Source: Nitrosomonas sp. Is35 (GTDB lineage: Bacteria; Pseudomonadota; Gammaproteobacteria; Burkholderiales; Nitrosomonadaceae). Taken from it: a DNA stretch of 64,000 nucleotides. The translations under genes and the position numbers were made by a program. Shown here in pieces: positions 36,130 through 47,781 of the stretch. The notes under the pieces were generated by a model. That model saw only the letters and a program-made list of their open reading frames with translations, had not been told where the DNA came from and made no database searches. Location: NCBI RefSeq assembly GCF_033063295.1, contig NZ_JAWJZH010000001.1, forward strand, positions 310,001-374,000, read 5' to 3'. Each line of letters begins with the position of its first letter. The first letter of the stretch is position 1.

Positions 36130-37399
36130 GGCGCAGCTGGCGGCAGCTTCCGCAATCGGTAAAGTGTTGACGGGATCAAGCCTGACCGGCGTGCTGCAGG
36201 ATGTCTGGCGCGCCGATCCCATGTTATCGAAACAACAAAAGGGCGCCATTCAGGATTTAAGTTATGGCGTCCTGCGTTTTTACGGCCAATTACAGGCGAT
36301 TCTCGCGTTGTTACTGAAAAAACCGTTACGCGATAAAAGTTTGCAGCAGTTGCTGCTCGTGAGCTTGTATCAATTGCAGTACAGTAAAGCATCTCCGCAC
36401 ACAGTGGTGGATCAAGCCGTATCTGCATCGCGCGCCTTGGCGCATGGTCAAGGAATGCAAGGGTTGGTGAATGCCGTTTTGCGCAATTTTATCCGCCAAC
36501 GTGAGCGCTTGTTGCAGCAAGCGGCCGCCCATGAGGACGGACTTTACTCGTATCCGCAGTGGTGGATTGACAAGTTGCGGCAGCAATATCCGGAAAAATT
36601 TCACACAATACTGCAAGCCGGCAACAAACGTCCTCCAATGACGTTACGGGTGAATCAACGCAAAATTAGCGTGGCCGCTTATCGTGATTTATTGACGGAA
36701 AAAGCGATGCAAACGGAATTACTCTGGTCCGGCGCGTTGCAACTGAGTCAGCCGGTCGCGGTGGAGCATCTGCCCGGTTTCAGCGCCGGGCTGGTGACTG
36801 TGCAAGATGCCGGAGCGCAGCTTGCCGCGCCATTCCTGGATGTGCATGATGGCATGCGGGTATTGGATGCGTGCGCGGCCCCGGGAGGGAAAAGCACGCA
36901 TGTGCTGGAATTGGCCGATGTGGCATTGACGATACTGGATAATGAAGCAGCAAGATTGACTCAGGTGCAACAGAATTTGCAGCGCCTGCATATGACGGCA
37001 GAAAAGATGGTGTGCGGCGATGCATCGGATCCCGATGCCTGGTGGGATGGCCGCTTCTATGACCGTATTCTGGCGGATGTGCCTTGTTCGGCATCCGGAG
37101 TGGTTTGCCGGCATCCGGATATTAAATGGTTGCGGCGTGAAAGCGATCTGATCAAATTTGCAGAAATTCAACAAGCAATTTTGCATGCCTTGTGGAAAAT
37201 TTTGAGCAAGGGTGGTAAGTTGCTGTATGTGACTTGCTCAGTGTTTGCTGAAGAAAATACCATGCAGATTGAAAAATTTCTTAACCATCACCCCGATGCA
37301 AGTTTATTACCGCTTTCCGCAGCGGCAATGGTGGATGGACAACTGTTACCTGATATTCGACATGATGGCTTCTTCTATAACTTACTGCAAAAAGCCTGA
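36122..37399 (+). CDS. rsmB: 16S rRNA (cytosine-967-C5) methyltransferase
   Basis: A 425-residue protein. The N-terminal NusB-like RNA-binding domain (about 1-145) is followed by a SAM-dependent RNA m5C methyltransferase with motif [17 protein letters not shown], motif [20 protein letters not shown] and the catalytic-cysteine motif [11 protein letters not shown]. It methylates C967 of 16S rRNA. It overlaps fmt by 8 bases. The gene downstream for a DUF4390 protein starts just after, or possibly slightly inside, its 3' end. Confidence 0.95.
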   Translation: MIKAQLAAASAIGKVLTGSSLTGVLQDVWRADPMLSKQQKGAIQDLSYGVLRFYGQLQAILALLLKKPLRDKSLQQLLLVSLYQLQYSKASPHTVVDQAVSASRALAHGQGMQGLVNAVLRNFIRQRERLLQQAAAHEDGLYSYPQWWIDKLRQQYPEKFHTILQAGNKRPPMTLRVNQRKISVAAYRDLLTEKAMQTELLWSGALQLSQPVAVEHLPGFSAGLVTVQDAGAQLAAPFLDVHDGMRVLDACAAPGGKSTHVLELADVALTILDNEAARLTQVQQNLQRLHMTAEKMVCGDASDPDAWWDGRFYDRILADVPCSASGVVCRHPDIKWLRRESDLIKFAEIQQAILHALWKILSKGGKLLYVTCSVFAEENTMQIEKFLNHHPDASLLPLSAAAMVDGQLLPDIRHDGFFYNLLQKA

Positions 37400-37406
37400 T
37401 CCGCAA

Positions 37407-38006
37407 GTGCGCCGAATAAAGCTACCCTTCCTTAATCTTTTATTTTTGCTACTGATTTTGTTATCGGCAATGTCCGTTGTGAAGGCGGAAGGTATCCAGA
37501 TAAAATCCGTCAGTCTGGCGGCGACCGAGCAAGGCTATACCATCAGCATGGATTCCGAGATTACGCTGAACGAGACGTTGGAACAGACGCTTGAGAAAGG
37601 TATCGTGCTGTATTTCGTCACCAAATTCGGCTTGCTGGATACGCGCTGGTATAAGCTCAATGAAGAGGTGGCGCGAAGTAAGTTCGTGGTCGGTCTGCGC
37701 TATTATGCGCTAACACGGCAATATCACCTCAACCATCCGGTGTTTTCACAAAGTTATTCTTCATTAAAGGAAGCATTGCAGGCATTGGGGCGGATACACG
37801 ATCTTCCGTTGACGGTTAAAACTGAATTAAAGCCAGACGCCGATTATGTGGCGTCGCTGCGAATCTGGCTCGATCTGACGCGGATGCCAAAACCGTTCCA
37901 AGTTGAAACATTGGGTTCCAGTCAGTGGAATTTGAGTTCGGATAAACTGGAATGGCACATGAAGCTGCCCACACCCGGGGAACCGGTACAGATTAAAGGT
38001 CATTGA
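37407..38006 (+). CDS. DUF4390 domain-containing secreted protein
   Basis: The frame is open far into rsmB. The best start is GTG 37407, which begins a clean signal peptide (RRIKLPFLNLLFLLLILL, cut near VVKAEG) 7 bases after the rsmB stop; ATG codons at 37362 and 37365 inside rsmB are alternatives. The product of about 199 residues is the DUF4390 family (ITLNETLEQTLEKGIVLYFV, then RYYALTRQYHLNH). It should be periplasmic or membrane-attached. DUF4390 genes regularly sit directly upstream of an NtrY-like kinase gene, as here: its stop overlaps the kinase start (TGATG). A role in signal sensing for that kinase is only inferred. Confidence 0.8.
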   Translation: MRRIKLPFLNLLFLLLILLSAMSVVKAEGIQIKSVSLAATEQGYTISMDSEITLNETLEQTLEKGIVLYFVTKFGLLDTRWYKLNEEVARSKFVVGLRYYALTRQYHLNHPVFSQSYSSLKEALQALGRIHDLPLTVKTELKPDADYVASLRIWLDLTRMPKPFQVETLGSSQWNLSSDKLEWHMKLPTPGEPVQIKGH

Positions 38007-40183
38007 TGAAATACGTGCTCATTGTGGGTGCCGGTGTAGGGGCTGTGATGCTCTTTCTGCTGGCGACCGCGGGCGCCAATACCGAGTTTTTTGAACGGAA
38101 GTACCGCTTATTGCTAGGCATCAATATCGCCTTTGTGATCTTTCTCATGGCGATCTTGGGATTTTTGCTGTGGCGGTTCAGACGCCGCCTCAAATCGGGT
38201 GTTTTCGGATCTAGGCTGGCGTTACGGTTGATGCTGGTTTTTTCCATGATGGCGACACTTCCCGGTGCTTTGGTGTATGCCGTGTCCGTTCAGTTTCTTG
38301 AGAAGAGTATCGAATCCTGGTTTGACGTGAAAGTGGATCGCGCCCTGGAAGGCGGCTTGAACCTGGGACATACCATGCTGGATAATCTGCTGGAAGAATT
38401 GCAGCGTAAAGCGCAGGCGACGGCGTTAATATTGTCCGATCCTGCAAATCCGCCTTTATTAGTGCTGAATGAATTACTGCTGCAATCGCAAGTGGAAGAA
38501 GCGACCTTGTTTAACCAGGATGGCAAAGTCATCGCTTTTTCCAGCGAGAGTAATCTGGCGTTATTTCCTGGGATGCCGAATGCCGTCGTCATGCGCTATA
38601 TCCGGATGCAGAAAGCGTATGGCGCGATTGAGTCGATTACCGATAAGGGCTTGTATCTGCGCGTAGTCGCTCCGGTTAATGTGCTGAGTTTGAAAGAGGA
38701 TATCCGGATGCTGCAATTGCTGCAGCCGGTTCCGCTGCAATTGGCAAAAGACGCCGAACGGGTCCAGGCCGGTTATCAGGATTACCAGGAGCTTTCTTTG
38801 TCGCGTCACGGATTGACCCGGCTGTATAGCGTTACCTTGACGCTGGCTTTGTTGTTATCGTTATTTTCAGCATTGGCGACGGCTTCTTTGCTCAGTGAGA
38901 AACTGAGCGCTCCGCTCGGCATGCTGGCGGAAGGCACGCGAGCGATTGCGCAGGGTGACTACAGCCGCAGGCACCTGGTGCAAAGTCGTGACGAATTGGG
39001 TGTGTTGACAGAGTCCTTCAATTTGATGACGCAACAATTGGAGGAAGCGCGCGCAGCGGCGCTGCATAATCAGCAGGCGGTCGAGAGCGCGCGTGCGCAC
39101 TTGGAAAGTATCCTGGCGAATTTGTCATCGGGCGTGCTGGTATTCGACGATCAATTGGTATTATCCAAGGCCAATCGCAGTGCCGAGCAGATCCTGCAAA
39201 TACCGCTGATCAGCTTGGACGGTTCGATTATCGAAGGCTGCGTGAGCAATGAACCGCAACTGGATACCTTGATTGCCGAGATCAGGGCGGGATTTAATTC
39301 CGGGGAAACCGGTGTTTGGCAGCGCCAATTGACGCGTTCGGAAGATGGCCGTAATCAGGTTTTATTGCTCAGAGGAACGCGCTTGCCCAAGATATCGGGC
39401 GGCGGCGGTGTGGTGGTTTTTGATGACATCACCAATCTATTGCAAGTGCAGCGCGCGGTTGCCTGGGGCGAGGTTGCACGCCGGCTGGCGCATGAAATTA
39501 AAAATCCGCTGACACCGATTCAACTATCCGCCGAGCGCGTGCAGCACAAATTAATCAATAAGCTCAATGAAGAAGACGCCAAGATACTGCGGCGTTCAAC
39601 TGAAACCATTGTCAATCAGGTGGAAGCCCTGAAGCGGATGGTGAATGAATTTAATCAGTATGCGCGCGTACCGGAGATGCAATTGCACCAACTGGATTTT
39701 AACCGCCTGGTGCGCGAGGTATTGTCGCTTTACGAAACCGCGAATATGGCGGCTGAGAATAGCAAGCATGTGCAAATCCAGCAGCTATTGGCGGACGATT
39801 TGCCGCTGGTCAAGGGCGATTCGGCACAATTGCGCCAAGTGCTGCATAATTTGCTGCAAAATGCGCAAGACGCGCTGATCGATACGCCGCAACCTGTGAT
39901 CGAGGTGAAAACCGAAAAAGTGCATGGCGGGGTGCAACTCAGTGTGCGTGATAACGGTTGCGGTTTTTCGGATGAGATCAGAGCCCGGGTTTTTGAGCCT
40001 TATGTCACCACCAAGGCCAAGGGAACCGGATTGGGATTGCCGATTGTGAAGAAAATTGTTGAAGAACATGAAGGGATTATCCATATCGAAAATATTAAAC
40101 CGCAGGGCGCGCAAATTTCAATTATCCTGCCAGCGGTGGAGAAAAGCGCATCCACCAACGATAACCGGCTGGCGGTTCATTAG
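38006..40183 (+). CDS. NtrY-like membrane sensor histidine kinase
   Basis: The ATG at 38006 overlaps the previous stop (TGATG) and is preferred over the TTG one codon earlier; the product is 725 residues. The N-terminus has three membrane helices (about 5-25, 33-55 and 70-95), a periplasmic sensing loop, a fourth helix at about 275-297, a HAMP domain (about 300-352), a PAS-like domain (about 360-470), then HisKA with the phospho-acceptor His496 in RLAHEIKNPLTPIQLSAERV and an HATPase_c domain with the DNGCGF and TKAKGTGLGL motifs. This is the NtrY layout. Its likely partner is the NtrX-like regulator encoded next. In other bacteria NtrYX responds to nitrogen or redox state; the signal here is unknown. 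Confidence 0.9.
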   Translation: MKYVLIVGAGVGAVMLFLLATAGANTEFFERKYRLLLGINIAFVIFLMAILGFLLWRFRRRLKSGVFGSRLALRLMLVFSMMATLPGALVYAVSVQFLEKSIESWFDVKVDRALEGGLNLGHTMLDNLLEELQRKAQATALILSDPANPPLLVLNELLLQSQVEEATLFNQDGKVIAFSSESNLALFPGMPNAVVMRYIRMQKAYGAIESITDKGLYLRVVAPVNVLSLKEDIRMLQLLQPVPLQLAKDAERVQAGYQDYQELSLSRHGLTRLYSVTLTLALLLSLFSALATASLLSEKLSAPLGMLAEGTRAIAQGDYSRRHLVQSRDELGVLTESFNLMTQQLEEARAAALHNQQAVESARAHLESILANLSSGVLVFDDQLVLSKANRSAEQILQIPLISLDGSIIEGCVSNEPQLDTLIAEIRAGFNSGETGVWQRQLTRSEDGRNQVLLLRGTRLPKISGGGGVVVFDDITNLLQVQRAVAWGEVARRLAHEIKNPLTPIQLSAERVQHKLINKLNEEDAKILRRSTETIVNQVEALKRMVNEFNQYARVPEMQLHQLDFNRLVREVLSLYETANMAAENSKHVQIQQLLADDLPLVKGDSAQLRQVLHNLLQNAQDALIDTPQPVIEVKTEKVHGGVQLSVRDNGCGFSDEIRARVFEPYVTTKAKGTGLGLPIVKKIVEEHEGIIHIENIKPQGAQISIILPAVEKSASTNDNRLAVH

Positions 40184-40328
40184 GGAACAACCGGTGATAA
40201 CAGCAAAGATGAATAAAATCTTTCCTGGCAAGATATCCGTCAATCAAAAAACTTGGAATTCATAGATGACCGTGAAATTTGACAGTTGTGGCTAAGCTGA
40301 TTAGATTTCAGTAGTGGAGAAACACTCA

Positions 40329-41591
40329 ATGATAACGAACAATACAATACTGGTTGTTGATGACGAAATTGGCATCCGCGAGCTGCTGTCTGAAATTTTG
40401 CGGGATGAAGGATATCGCGTGGCGTTGGCCGAGAATGCCGAGCAAGCGAGGATCTGGCGCGCGCAGACGCGCCCCGATCTGGTGCTGCTGGATATCTGGA
40501 TGCCCGATACGGATGGTATTACGCTCTTGAAAGAGTGGGCCAGCAATGGCTTGCTGACGATGCCGGTGATCATGATGTCCGGGCATGGCACGATTGATAC
40601 GGCGGTGGAGGCAACCCGCATTGGCGCATTCGGTTATCTGGAAAAGCCGATACCGTTGCAGAAGTTGTTGAGCACGGTCAGCAAGGCTTTGCGCGGGGCG
40701 CAAAACAAGCAGCAATCAGCGCTGTCACTGGCCAGTCTGGGTAAAGGCGCTTTGATTCTTGATCTGAGAAAAAGGCTGGAACAAGTGGTGAACTTGAAAA
40801 CACCCGTGTTGCTGATGGGTGAACCGGGCGCGGGTGCGGAAATTTGCGCGCGTTTTATGCATCGTCCGGGCACGCCATGGGTGGAACCCGAGACGTTGAC
40901 GGGATTGGCTGAATCACCGTTGGATTTGCTGGAGCTTGCGCGTGACGGGCTGTTGTTTCTCAAGGATGTCGGCGAAATCAGTAAACTGGCGCAAAAAGGC
41001 TTGCTGTTATTGCTGAGTAAGCTGGAGAAGTATAACGTCCGGCTGGTTTGCGCCACATCGCAACCGTTGGCGGAGTTGACCGCGCAGGGTACTTACCATC
41101 CCAAGCTGTACGAAATATTGAGCAGTCTCAGTATCGGCATTCCGGCATTGCGGGCGCACCGGGAGGACATTCCCGAGCTGGCCGGTCAAATCTTGTCGCG
41201 TTTCGTTGAATCGGGAGAAGCTTCGTCCACGTTACAGTTCAGTACCGCAGCGTTAAATTGCCTGCGCAATTACGATTGGCCCGGCAACTTGACGCAGTTA
41301 ACCGGTGTCGTGCATTCGCTGGCACTGACTTGCACGTCCGATGAGATTTCGGTCGAAGCTGTGCAGCAGGCGATGGTTTTCCCGGAATCGGCCTCGTCAT
41401 CAGTTTCGCCGGAGATTCCACTCGATCTTTCCCTGCGCGAAGCGCGCGATTTGTTTGAAAAAACTTACTTCGAAAGATTAATCGACCAAGAAAATGGCAA
41501 CATGACGCGAGTCGCGGAACGCGCTGGATTGGAGCGCACACACCTGTACCGCAAAATAAAATTATTGGGAATTAAATTGCGGGGGAACTGA
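40329..41591 (+). CDS. NtrX-like response regulator with degenerate AAA+ domain
   Basis: The frame begins at GTG 40314, but ATG 40329 has a GGAG site at 40316-40319 and starts the receiver directly; 420 residues. The receiver domain (about 5-120) has the acidic pair D11/D12, phospho-acceptor D55 in LLDIWMPDTDG and the Lys of YLEKPIP. The central region keeps the outline of a sigma-54 AAA+ domain, but Walker A is GEPGAGAE (164-171), lacking the Lys of GESGTGKE, and the GAFTGA loop that contacts sigma-54 is absent. A Fis-type helix-turn-helix closes the protein (about 385-415, NMTRVAERAGLERTHLYRKI). It is therefore unlikely to be a sigma-54 activator and may act as a plain DNA-binding regulator. 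Confidence 0.85.
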   Translation: MITNNTILVVDDEIGIRELLSEILRDEGYRVALAENAEQARIWRAQTRPDLVLLDIWMPDTDGITLLKEWASNGLLTMPVIMMSGHGTIDTAVEATRIGAFGYLEKPIPLQKLLSTVSKALRGAQNKQQSALSLASLGKGALILDLRKRLEQVVNLKTPVLLMGEPGAGAEICARFMHRPGTPWVEPETLTGLAESPLDLLELARDGLLFLKDVGEISKLAQKGLLLLLSKLEKYNVRLVCATSQPLAELTAQGTYHPKLYEILSSLSIGIPALRAHREDIPELAGQILSRFVESGEASSTLQFSTAALNCLRNYDWPGNLTQLTGVVHSLALTCTSDEISVEAVQQAMVFPESASSSVSPEIPLDLSLREARDLFEKTYFERLIDQENGNMTRVAERAGLERTHLYRKIKLLGIKLRGN

Positions 41592-41653
41592 TTTTTTAAA
41601 GAAATTCCGCTGCTACCGGATTGGTTTTAGGCGCAAAAAATGAAGGTCTCTAG

Positions 41654-41682
41654 TTGTCCTATCCTCTATCTTAGGGGATAAT
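41654..41682 (+). promoter_or_regulatory. Likely sigma-70 promoter of the tkt cluster
   Basis: TTGTCC (41654-41659), a 17-base spacer and GATAAT (41677-41682) give a 4/6 and 5/6 match to the sigma-70 consensus. It lies about 100 bases before tkt in an AT-rich gap. The spacer also contains a short inverted repeat (TATCC/GGATA) that a repressor or activator could use. Confidence 0.5.
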
Positions 41683-41779
41683 ATCGCATTAATTTATTTA
41701 CCGATACGATGTGTTCCTATTCAATTAGCGCACAGTTCGATCTTTTTTATTCGTTTAAAATATTAGGGAGTTAGTGTTA

Positions 41780-43795
41780 ATGGGGACATTCAAGGATTTT
41801 GACGCGCCGGTGTTTAAGGATTTAACCAGCGCAATACGTGCATTGGCGATGGATGCAGTGCAAAAAGCCAATTCCGGTCACCCCGGTATGCCGATGGGAA
41901 TGGCGGAAATCGCTGAAGTGCTGTGGATTCATCATCTGCGTCATAATCCTGGTAATCCGGGGTGGGTTGATCGTGACCGGTTTATTCTTTCCAACGGGCA
42001 TGGATCGATGCTGATTTATGCTTTATTGCATCTGACGGGTTACGATCTGCCGATGGAAGAGATTAAGAAATTCCGGCAATTTCATTCCAAGACACCCGGC
42101 CATCCGGAATATGGCTACACACCGGGTGTTGAAACCACAACCGGCCCATTAGGCCAAGGTATTACCAACGCCGTGGGCATGGCGCTGGCGGAAAAAATAC
42201 TCGCCGCAGAATTTAACCGCCCGGGGTATAACATTGTCGATCACCATACCTACGTTTTCCTGGGCGATGGCTGTCTGATGGAAGGTATTTCGCACGAAGC
42301 TTGTTCCTTGGCGGGTACCTTAGGTTTAGGAAAACTGATTTGTTTCTACGATGATAACGGCATTTCCATCGATGGTCATGTGGAAGGCTGGTTTACCGAT
42401 GACACGCCGAAACGGTTTGAATCCTATGGCTGGCACGTAGTGCCTAACGTCAACGGGCACGACCCGGTGGCCATAGAAGCCGCGATTGAAGCCGCTAAAA
42501 AAGTCAATGATAAGCCAACCATGATTTGCTGCAAAACGGTTATCGGATTGGGATCACCCAATATGGCCAATACCCACTCGGTACACGGCGCTGCATTGGG
42601 TGATGCGGAAATCGCCGCCGCTCGTCCGCACATCGGCTGGCATCATCCACCGTTTGAAATCCCGCAGGAGGTGTACAGCGCCTGGGACGCAAGAGCTAAA
42701 GGACAAGCACTGGAAACGGAATGGAATCAGAAATTTGCTGAATATGCGGAAAAATATCCTGCTGAAGCAGCCGAATTCAATCGCCGCACCGCTGGTGAGT
42801 TGCCTGCGAACTGGCGCAGTCATGTCGACGGTGTGATCAATCAAGTTAACGCAAAAGCGGAAACCATTGCTAGCCGTAAAGCTTCGCAAAATGCAATCGA
42901 AGGTTTGGCACCAGTTCTGCCCGAATTACTCGGCGGTTCTGCCGACTTGGCTGGCTCCAATCTGACCTTGTGGTCAGGCTCCAAAGGGATCAGCAAACAA
43001 AACGGCGGTAACTACGTGTACTACGGTGTGCGCGAATTTGGCATGAGCGCCATGATGAATGGCTTGTCGTTGCATGGCGGCTTGATTCCTTACGGTGCTA
43101 CTTTCCTGATGTTCTCAGAATATGCGCGTAATGCATTGCGCATGGCCGCACTGATGAAGATTCGCAATATTTTCGTCTTTACGCATGATTCCATCGGTCT
43201 GGGTGAAGATGGTCCGACGCACCAGCCGGTAGAACAAACCGCAACCTTGCGTTTAATCCCTAACATGGATGTATGGCGTCCTTGCGACACGGTAGAGTCG
43301 ACCGTGTCATGGGCGCGCGCCATCGAACGCAAAAACGGTCCGTCGACATTAATATTCAGCCGTCAGAATCTGCCATTCCAGAAGCGAGATGCCGCTACCA
43401 TTCAGCTGATCGATAAAGGCGGTTATATATTATCCGAGGCCGGTAATGGCAAGCCACAAGCGATTTTGATTGCGACAGGCTCCGAAGTGGGGTTGGCCAT
43501 GAGTGCGCAAAAAGCGCTGGCCGAAGAAGGCGTTCATGTGCGCGTAGTTTCCATGCCGTGCACGAATGTATTCGATCGCCAGGAACCATCCTATAAGGAC
43601 AGTGTCTTGCTGAAGGGTGTTAAGCGCGTAGCGGTGGAAGCTGGCGTAACTGATTTCTGGCGTAAGTATGTTGGACTGGACGGCGCGGTAGTCGGCATGG
43701 ACACTTTTGGTGAATCAGCGCCTGCGGATGTGTTATTTAAGCATTTTGGCTTTACCGTCGAGAACGTTGTTAAAACAGTCAAAGGCATTCTCTAA
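41780..43795 (+). CDS. tkt: Transketolase
   Basis: The ATG at 41780, with AGGGAG at 41765-41770, is better spaced than the GTG at 41774; 671 residues. The thiamine-diphosphate domain (about 1-320) has the [17 protein letters not shown] and [13 protein letters not shown] motifs; the pyrimidine-binding domain has the [20 protein letters not shown] signature; a C-terminal domain follows (about 540-671). It exchanges two-carbon units between sugar phosphates in the Calvin cycle and pentose phosphate pathway. It leads the tkt-gap-pgk-pyk-fba cluster (often called cbbT in autotrophs). Confidence 0.97.
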   Translation: MGTFKDFDAPVFKDLTSAIRALAMDAVQKANSGHPGMPMGMAEIAEVLWIHHLRHNPGNPGWVDRDRFILSNGHGSMLIYALLHLTGYDLPMEEIKKFRQFHSKTPGHPEYGYTPGVETTTGPLGQGITNAVGMALAEKILAAEFNRPGYNIVDHHTYVFLGDGCLMEGISHEACSLAGTLGLGKLICFYDDNGISIDGHVEGWFTDDTPKRFESYGWHVVPNVNGHDPVAIEAAIEAAKKVNDKPTMICCKTVIGLGSPNMANTHSVHGAALGDAEIAAARPHIGWHHPPFEIPQEVYSAWDARAKGQALETEWNQKFAEYAEKYPAEAAEFNRRTAGELPANWRSHVDGVINQVNAKAETIASRKASQNAIEGLAPVLPELLGGSADLAGSNLTLWSGSKGISKQNGGNYVYYGVREFGMSAMMNGLSLHGGLIPYGATFLMFSEYARNALRMAALMKIRNIFVFTHDSIGLGEDGPTHQPVEQTATLRLIPNMDVWRPCDTVESTVSWARAIERKNGPSTLIFSRQNLPFQKRDAATIQLIDKGGYILSEAGNGKPQAILIATGSEVGLAMSAQKALAEEGVHVRVVSMPCTNVFDRQEPSYKDSVLLKGVKRVAVEAGVTDFWRKYVGLDGAVVGMDTFGESAPADVLFKHFGFTVENVVKTVKGIL

Positions 43796-43816
43796 TCCAA
43801 TTTATGATTAAAGCAG

Positions 43817-44874
<1,058 letters not shown>

Positions 44875-44886
44875 TTTTGTATGCTC

Positions 44887-44977
44887 AGATAGGCAATCAA
44901 AATAGAGTGTCTTGATTGCTATCTGATTTAAATAGTTAATTTATTAAGACATAAAGGGTAGCGCTGCTATCCTTTAT
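44887..44977 (+). terminator. Two hairpins between gap and pgk
   Basis: The first hairpin (44887-44924) pairs AGATAGGCAATCAA with TTGATTGCTATCT with one bulged G. The second (44951-44977) is a 12-bp stem with a 3-base loop (ATAAAGGGTAGC/GCTATCCTTTAT), followed by ATTTTG. Either could end or attenuate the tkt-gap transcript before pgk; neither has a long T-run. Confidence 0.5.
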
Positions 44978-45007
44978 ATTTTGTTAAAGACATTTCTGGA
45001 GCTTACT

Positions 45008-46186
45008 GTGTCCGTTATTAAACTAGTTGACCTTGACCTTAAAGGTAAACGTGTATTTATTCGCGCTGATCTGAATGTCCCTGTAAAAGATGGAAAAGTG
45101 ACCTCGGATGCACGCATTACCGCCTCGATGGCGACCATTAATCACTGCATCAAACAAGGCGCGAAAGTGATGGTGACTTCGCACTTGGGCCGCCCTGAAG
45201 AAGGCGTGTGGACTGAAGAGAATTCTCTAAAACCGGTGGCTGATAATATTGCCAGCCGTTTGGGAAAACCAGTGCGTTTAATCAAGGACTGGGTTGATGG
45301 CGGATTTGATGTCGCGGCTGGAGAACTGGTCGTGCTGGAAAACTGCCGCATCAATAAAGGCGAAAAGAAAAATGTCGAGGAGACCGCGCAAAAATACGCA
45401 AAACTATGCGATGTTTTTGTCATGGACGCATTCGGCACCGCGCACCGCGCGGAAGCTTCAACCCACGGTATCGCTAAATATGCACCGGTGGCTTGCGCCG
45501 GTATCCTGCTGACAGAAGAACTGGATGCGCTGACCAAAGCGCTGTTGAGCCCAGCTCGTCCGATGGTGGCGATTGTCGGCGGCTCGAAAGTCTCAACCAA
45601 GCTGACTGTGCTGGAAGCATTGTCCGAGAAAGTGGATCAACTAGTGGTGGGCGGCGGGATTGCCAATACCTTCCTTAAAGCGACCGGCAAAAATGTTGGC
45701 AAATCGTTGTGTGAAGATGATTTGGTTCCAACAGCCAAAGCCTTGATGGATAAAATGGCGAAACGCAATGCCTCGATTCCGATTGCGGTCGACGTGGTGA
45801 CCGGTAAAAAATTCGATGCCAATGAACCGGCGGTATTGAAAGATGCCGGTGCTGTGGCGGACGATGACATGATTTTTGATATCGGCCCGAAAAGTGCGCA
45901 AGAATTGGTGGACATCATCATGAAAGCCGGTACGGTGGTATGGAACGGCCCGGTCGGTGTGTTTGAGTTTGATCAATTTGGCGCCGGAACCGAAAAAATC
46001 GCGCGTGCAATTGCGGAAACGAAGGCTTTCACGTTAGCGGGCGGCGGTGATACCATTGCAGCTATTCAGAAGTATGATATTTACGACAAAGTTTCCTATA
46101 TTTCAACCGCAGGCGGGGCATTCCTGGAGTTCCTGGAAGGTAAAAAACTCCCGGCGGTAGAAATATTGGAGACGCGTGCCAAATAA
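45008..46186 (+). CDS. pgk: Phosphoglycerate kinase
   Basis: The frame begins at TTG 44981, but GTG 45008 with TGGAG just upstream starts the family sequence [20 protein letters not shown]; 392 residues. Visible motifs are the substrate-binding [16 protein letters not shown] and [10 protein letters not shown], the AHRAEAST stretch, and the nucleotide-binding [10 protein letters not shown] and GGGDTIAAI segments. It interconverts 1,3-bisphosphoglycerate and 3-phosphoglycerate with ATP. It lies 15 bases before pyk. Confidence 0.97.
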   Translation: MSVIKLVDLDLKGKRVFIRADLNVPVKDGKVTSDARITASMATINHCIKQGAKVMVTSHLGRPEEGVWTEENSLKPVADNIASRLGKPVRLIKDWVDGGFDVAAGELVVLENCRINKGEKKNVEETAQKYAKLCDVFVMDAFGTAHRAEASTHGIAKYAPVACAGILLTEELDALTKALLSPARPMVAIVGGSKVSTKLTVLEALSEKVDQLVVGGGIANTFLKATGKNVGKSLCEDDLVPTAKALMDKMAKRNASIPIAVDVVTGKKFDANEPAVLKDAGAVADDDMIFDIGPKSAQELVDIIMKAGTVVWNGPVGVFEFDQFGAGTEKIARAIAETKAFTLAGGGDTIAAIQKYDIYDKVSYISTAGGAFLEFLEGKKLPAVEILETRAK

Positions 46187-46201
46187 TCAACCAGAAAAAT
46201 C

Positions 46202-47653
46202 ATGATCCGAAGAACAAAAATTGTAGCGACCCTGGGTCCCGCCTGTAACAATCCAAAAATCTTGGATCGTTTAATCCGGGCCGGTGTTGATGTTGTCCGG
46301 ATCAATTTTTCGCACGGCACGCGCGAACAGCATATCGAATTCGCCGAGATGACACGGTCGCTGGCGCGGGCTGCGGGTCTTACAGTCGGTGTGCTGGCCG
46401 ATCTGCAAGGGCCGAAAATACGCGTCGGCAGATTCGAGCACGGTAAGATCAGGCTCGAAGTCGGTGATCAGTTCATTCTGGATGCCAATTGTGAATTAGG
46501 CAATCAGGAAAGAGTCGGTCTGGATTATAAGGAATTGCCGAACGATCTGGAAACCGGCGCTACGCTGATGCTGGATGATGGCCGGATTGTACTCGGTGTA
46601 TCGCATGTGAAAGGTCATCAGGTATTCTGCGTGGTCGAGCAGGGCGGCATACTGTCCAATAATAAAGGCATTAACCGTAAAGGTGGCGGACTCGGTGCGC
46701 CAGCGCTGACCAGCAAGGATCTGGAAGACATCAAAACAGCAGCCGAACTGGGCGCGGATTACTTAGCCGTATCGTTTGTCCGCTCTGGCGACGATATCCG
46801 CCAAGCGCGCGCATTGTTTCAAGAGGCAGGCGGCAGAGGTATGATCATGGCCAAGATCGAACGCTCCGAGGCTATTCTTGCTTTGGACGATATTCTCGAA
46901 GCCTCGGATGCCATTATGGTGGCGCGGGGTGATCTGGCGGTTGAAGTCGGCGATGCCGCCGTTCCGGCGCTGCAAAAAAGAATGATCCGCTCCGCGCGCG
47001 CCAACAATAAAACCGTGGTAACCGCCACGCAAATGATGGAATCGATGATTACCAATCCGATTCCAACACGGGCGGAAGTATCGGACGTGGCTAACGCGGT
47101 GCTGGATGGCACGGATGCAGTCATGCTGTCGGCGGAATCCGCCGCTGGGGAATATCCGGTGGAAGCGGTCGAAGCGATGGCCAGAGTTTGCCTGGAGGCG
47201 GAAAAGGAATATCTGGTCAACACCGACCGGCGGATGCAGAATATCAATCCGGCGACTATCGAAGAAGCCATTGCCCGCGCCACCATGTACACTGCCAGCG
47301 GCTTACAGATTCGCGCCATCGCCGCACTAACGCAAAGCGGCGTAACCGCGTTGCTGATGTCGCGCAGAAGCTCCAAAGTACCTATTTTTGCGTTGAGCCC
47401 CAACGAAGAAACGCGTAGAAGGGTCACGTTGTTCAGAGGTGTATATCCGGTGGAATTCGGCGCGGGATTGAACGATCCGGAAGAAATTCTGAATCTGGCC
47501 GAACAGGAATTACTCAATCGCGGTGTGGTGCGTAGCGGTGATATTATGGTGATGACGATCGGCGAACCGGTGGGTAAAACCGGTGGCACCAATACGATGA
47601 AGATTATCAGAGTCGGCGAATGGAAAACAAGACAAGGTATTGATGCGAAATAA
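46202..47653 (+). CDS. pyk: Pyruvate kinase
   Basis: A 483-residue type II-like pyruvate kinase. It begins RRTKIVATLGPACNNPKILD and has the catalytic-lysine motif MIMAKIERSEAI, the MVARGDLAVEVG stretch and TATQMMESMI. The C-terminal regulatory domain is present (about 350-483). It makes pyruvate and ATP from PEP. It starts 15 bases after pgk, so the two are surely co-transcribed. In an ammonia oxidiser it would supply pyruvate from fixed carbon. Confidence 0.96.
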   Translation: MIRRTKIVATLGPACNNPKILDRLIRAGVDVVRINFSHGTREQHIEFAEMTRSLARAAGLTVGVLADLQGPKIRVGRFEHGKIRLEVGDQFILDANCELGNQERVGLDYKELPNDLETGATLMLDDGRIVLGVSHVKGHQVFCVVEQGGILSNNKGINRKGGGLGAPALTSKDLEDIKTAAELGADYLAVSFVRSGDDIRQARALFQEAGGRGMIMAKIERSEAILALDDILEASDAIMVARGDLAVEVGDAAVPALQKRMIRSARANNKTVVTATQMMESMITNPIPTRAEVSDVANAVLDGTDAVMLSAESAAGEYPVEAVEAMARVCLEAEKEYLVNTDRRMQNINPATIEEAIARATMYTASGLQIRAIAALTQSGVTALLMSRRSSKVPIFALSPNEETRRRVTLFRGVYPVEFGAGLNDPEEILNLAEQELLNRGVVRSGDIMVMTIGEPVGKTGGTNTMKIIRVGEWKTRQGIDAK

Positions 47654-47781
47654 GCTGTCTGCGGATGCGAATCCGGCATTGGCGCAGCGCGAATGGCAGT
47701 GGAAAGAATCAAAAGGTATTCATCAAGAATATGCTTATACTGGTATACAATTTTATTAAGATAATCAATAAGGAGATCTAG

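Noticed and set aside
46819..47712. Open frame of 297 codons on the minus strand across pyk
   Set aside because: It is antisense to a clear pyruvate kinase; the Ser/Ala/Ile-rich translation is typical of a complementary-strand artefact.
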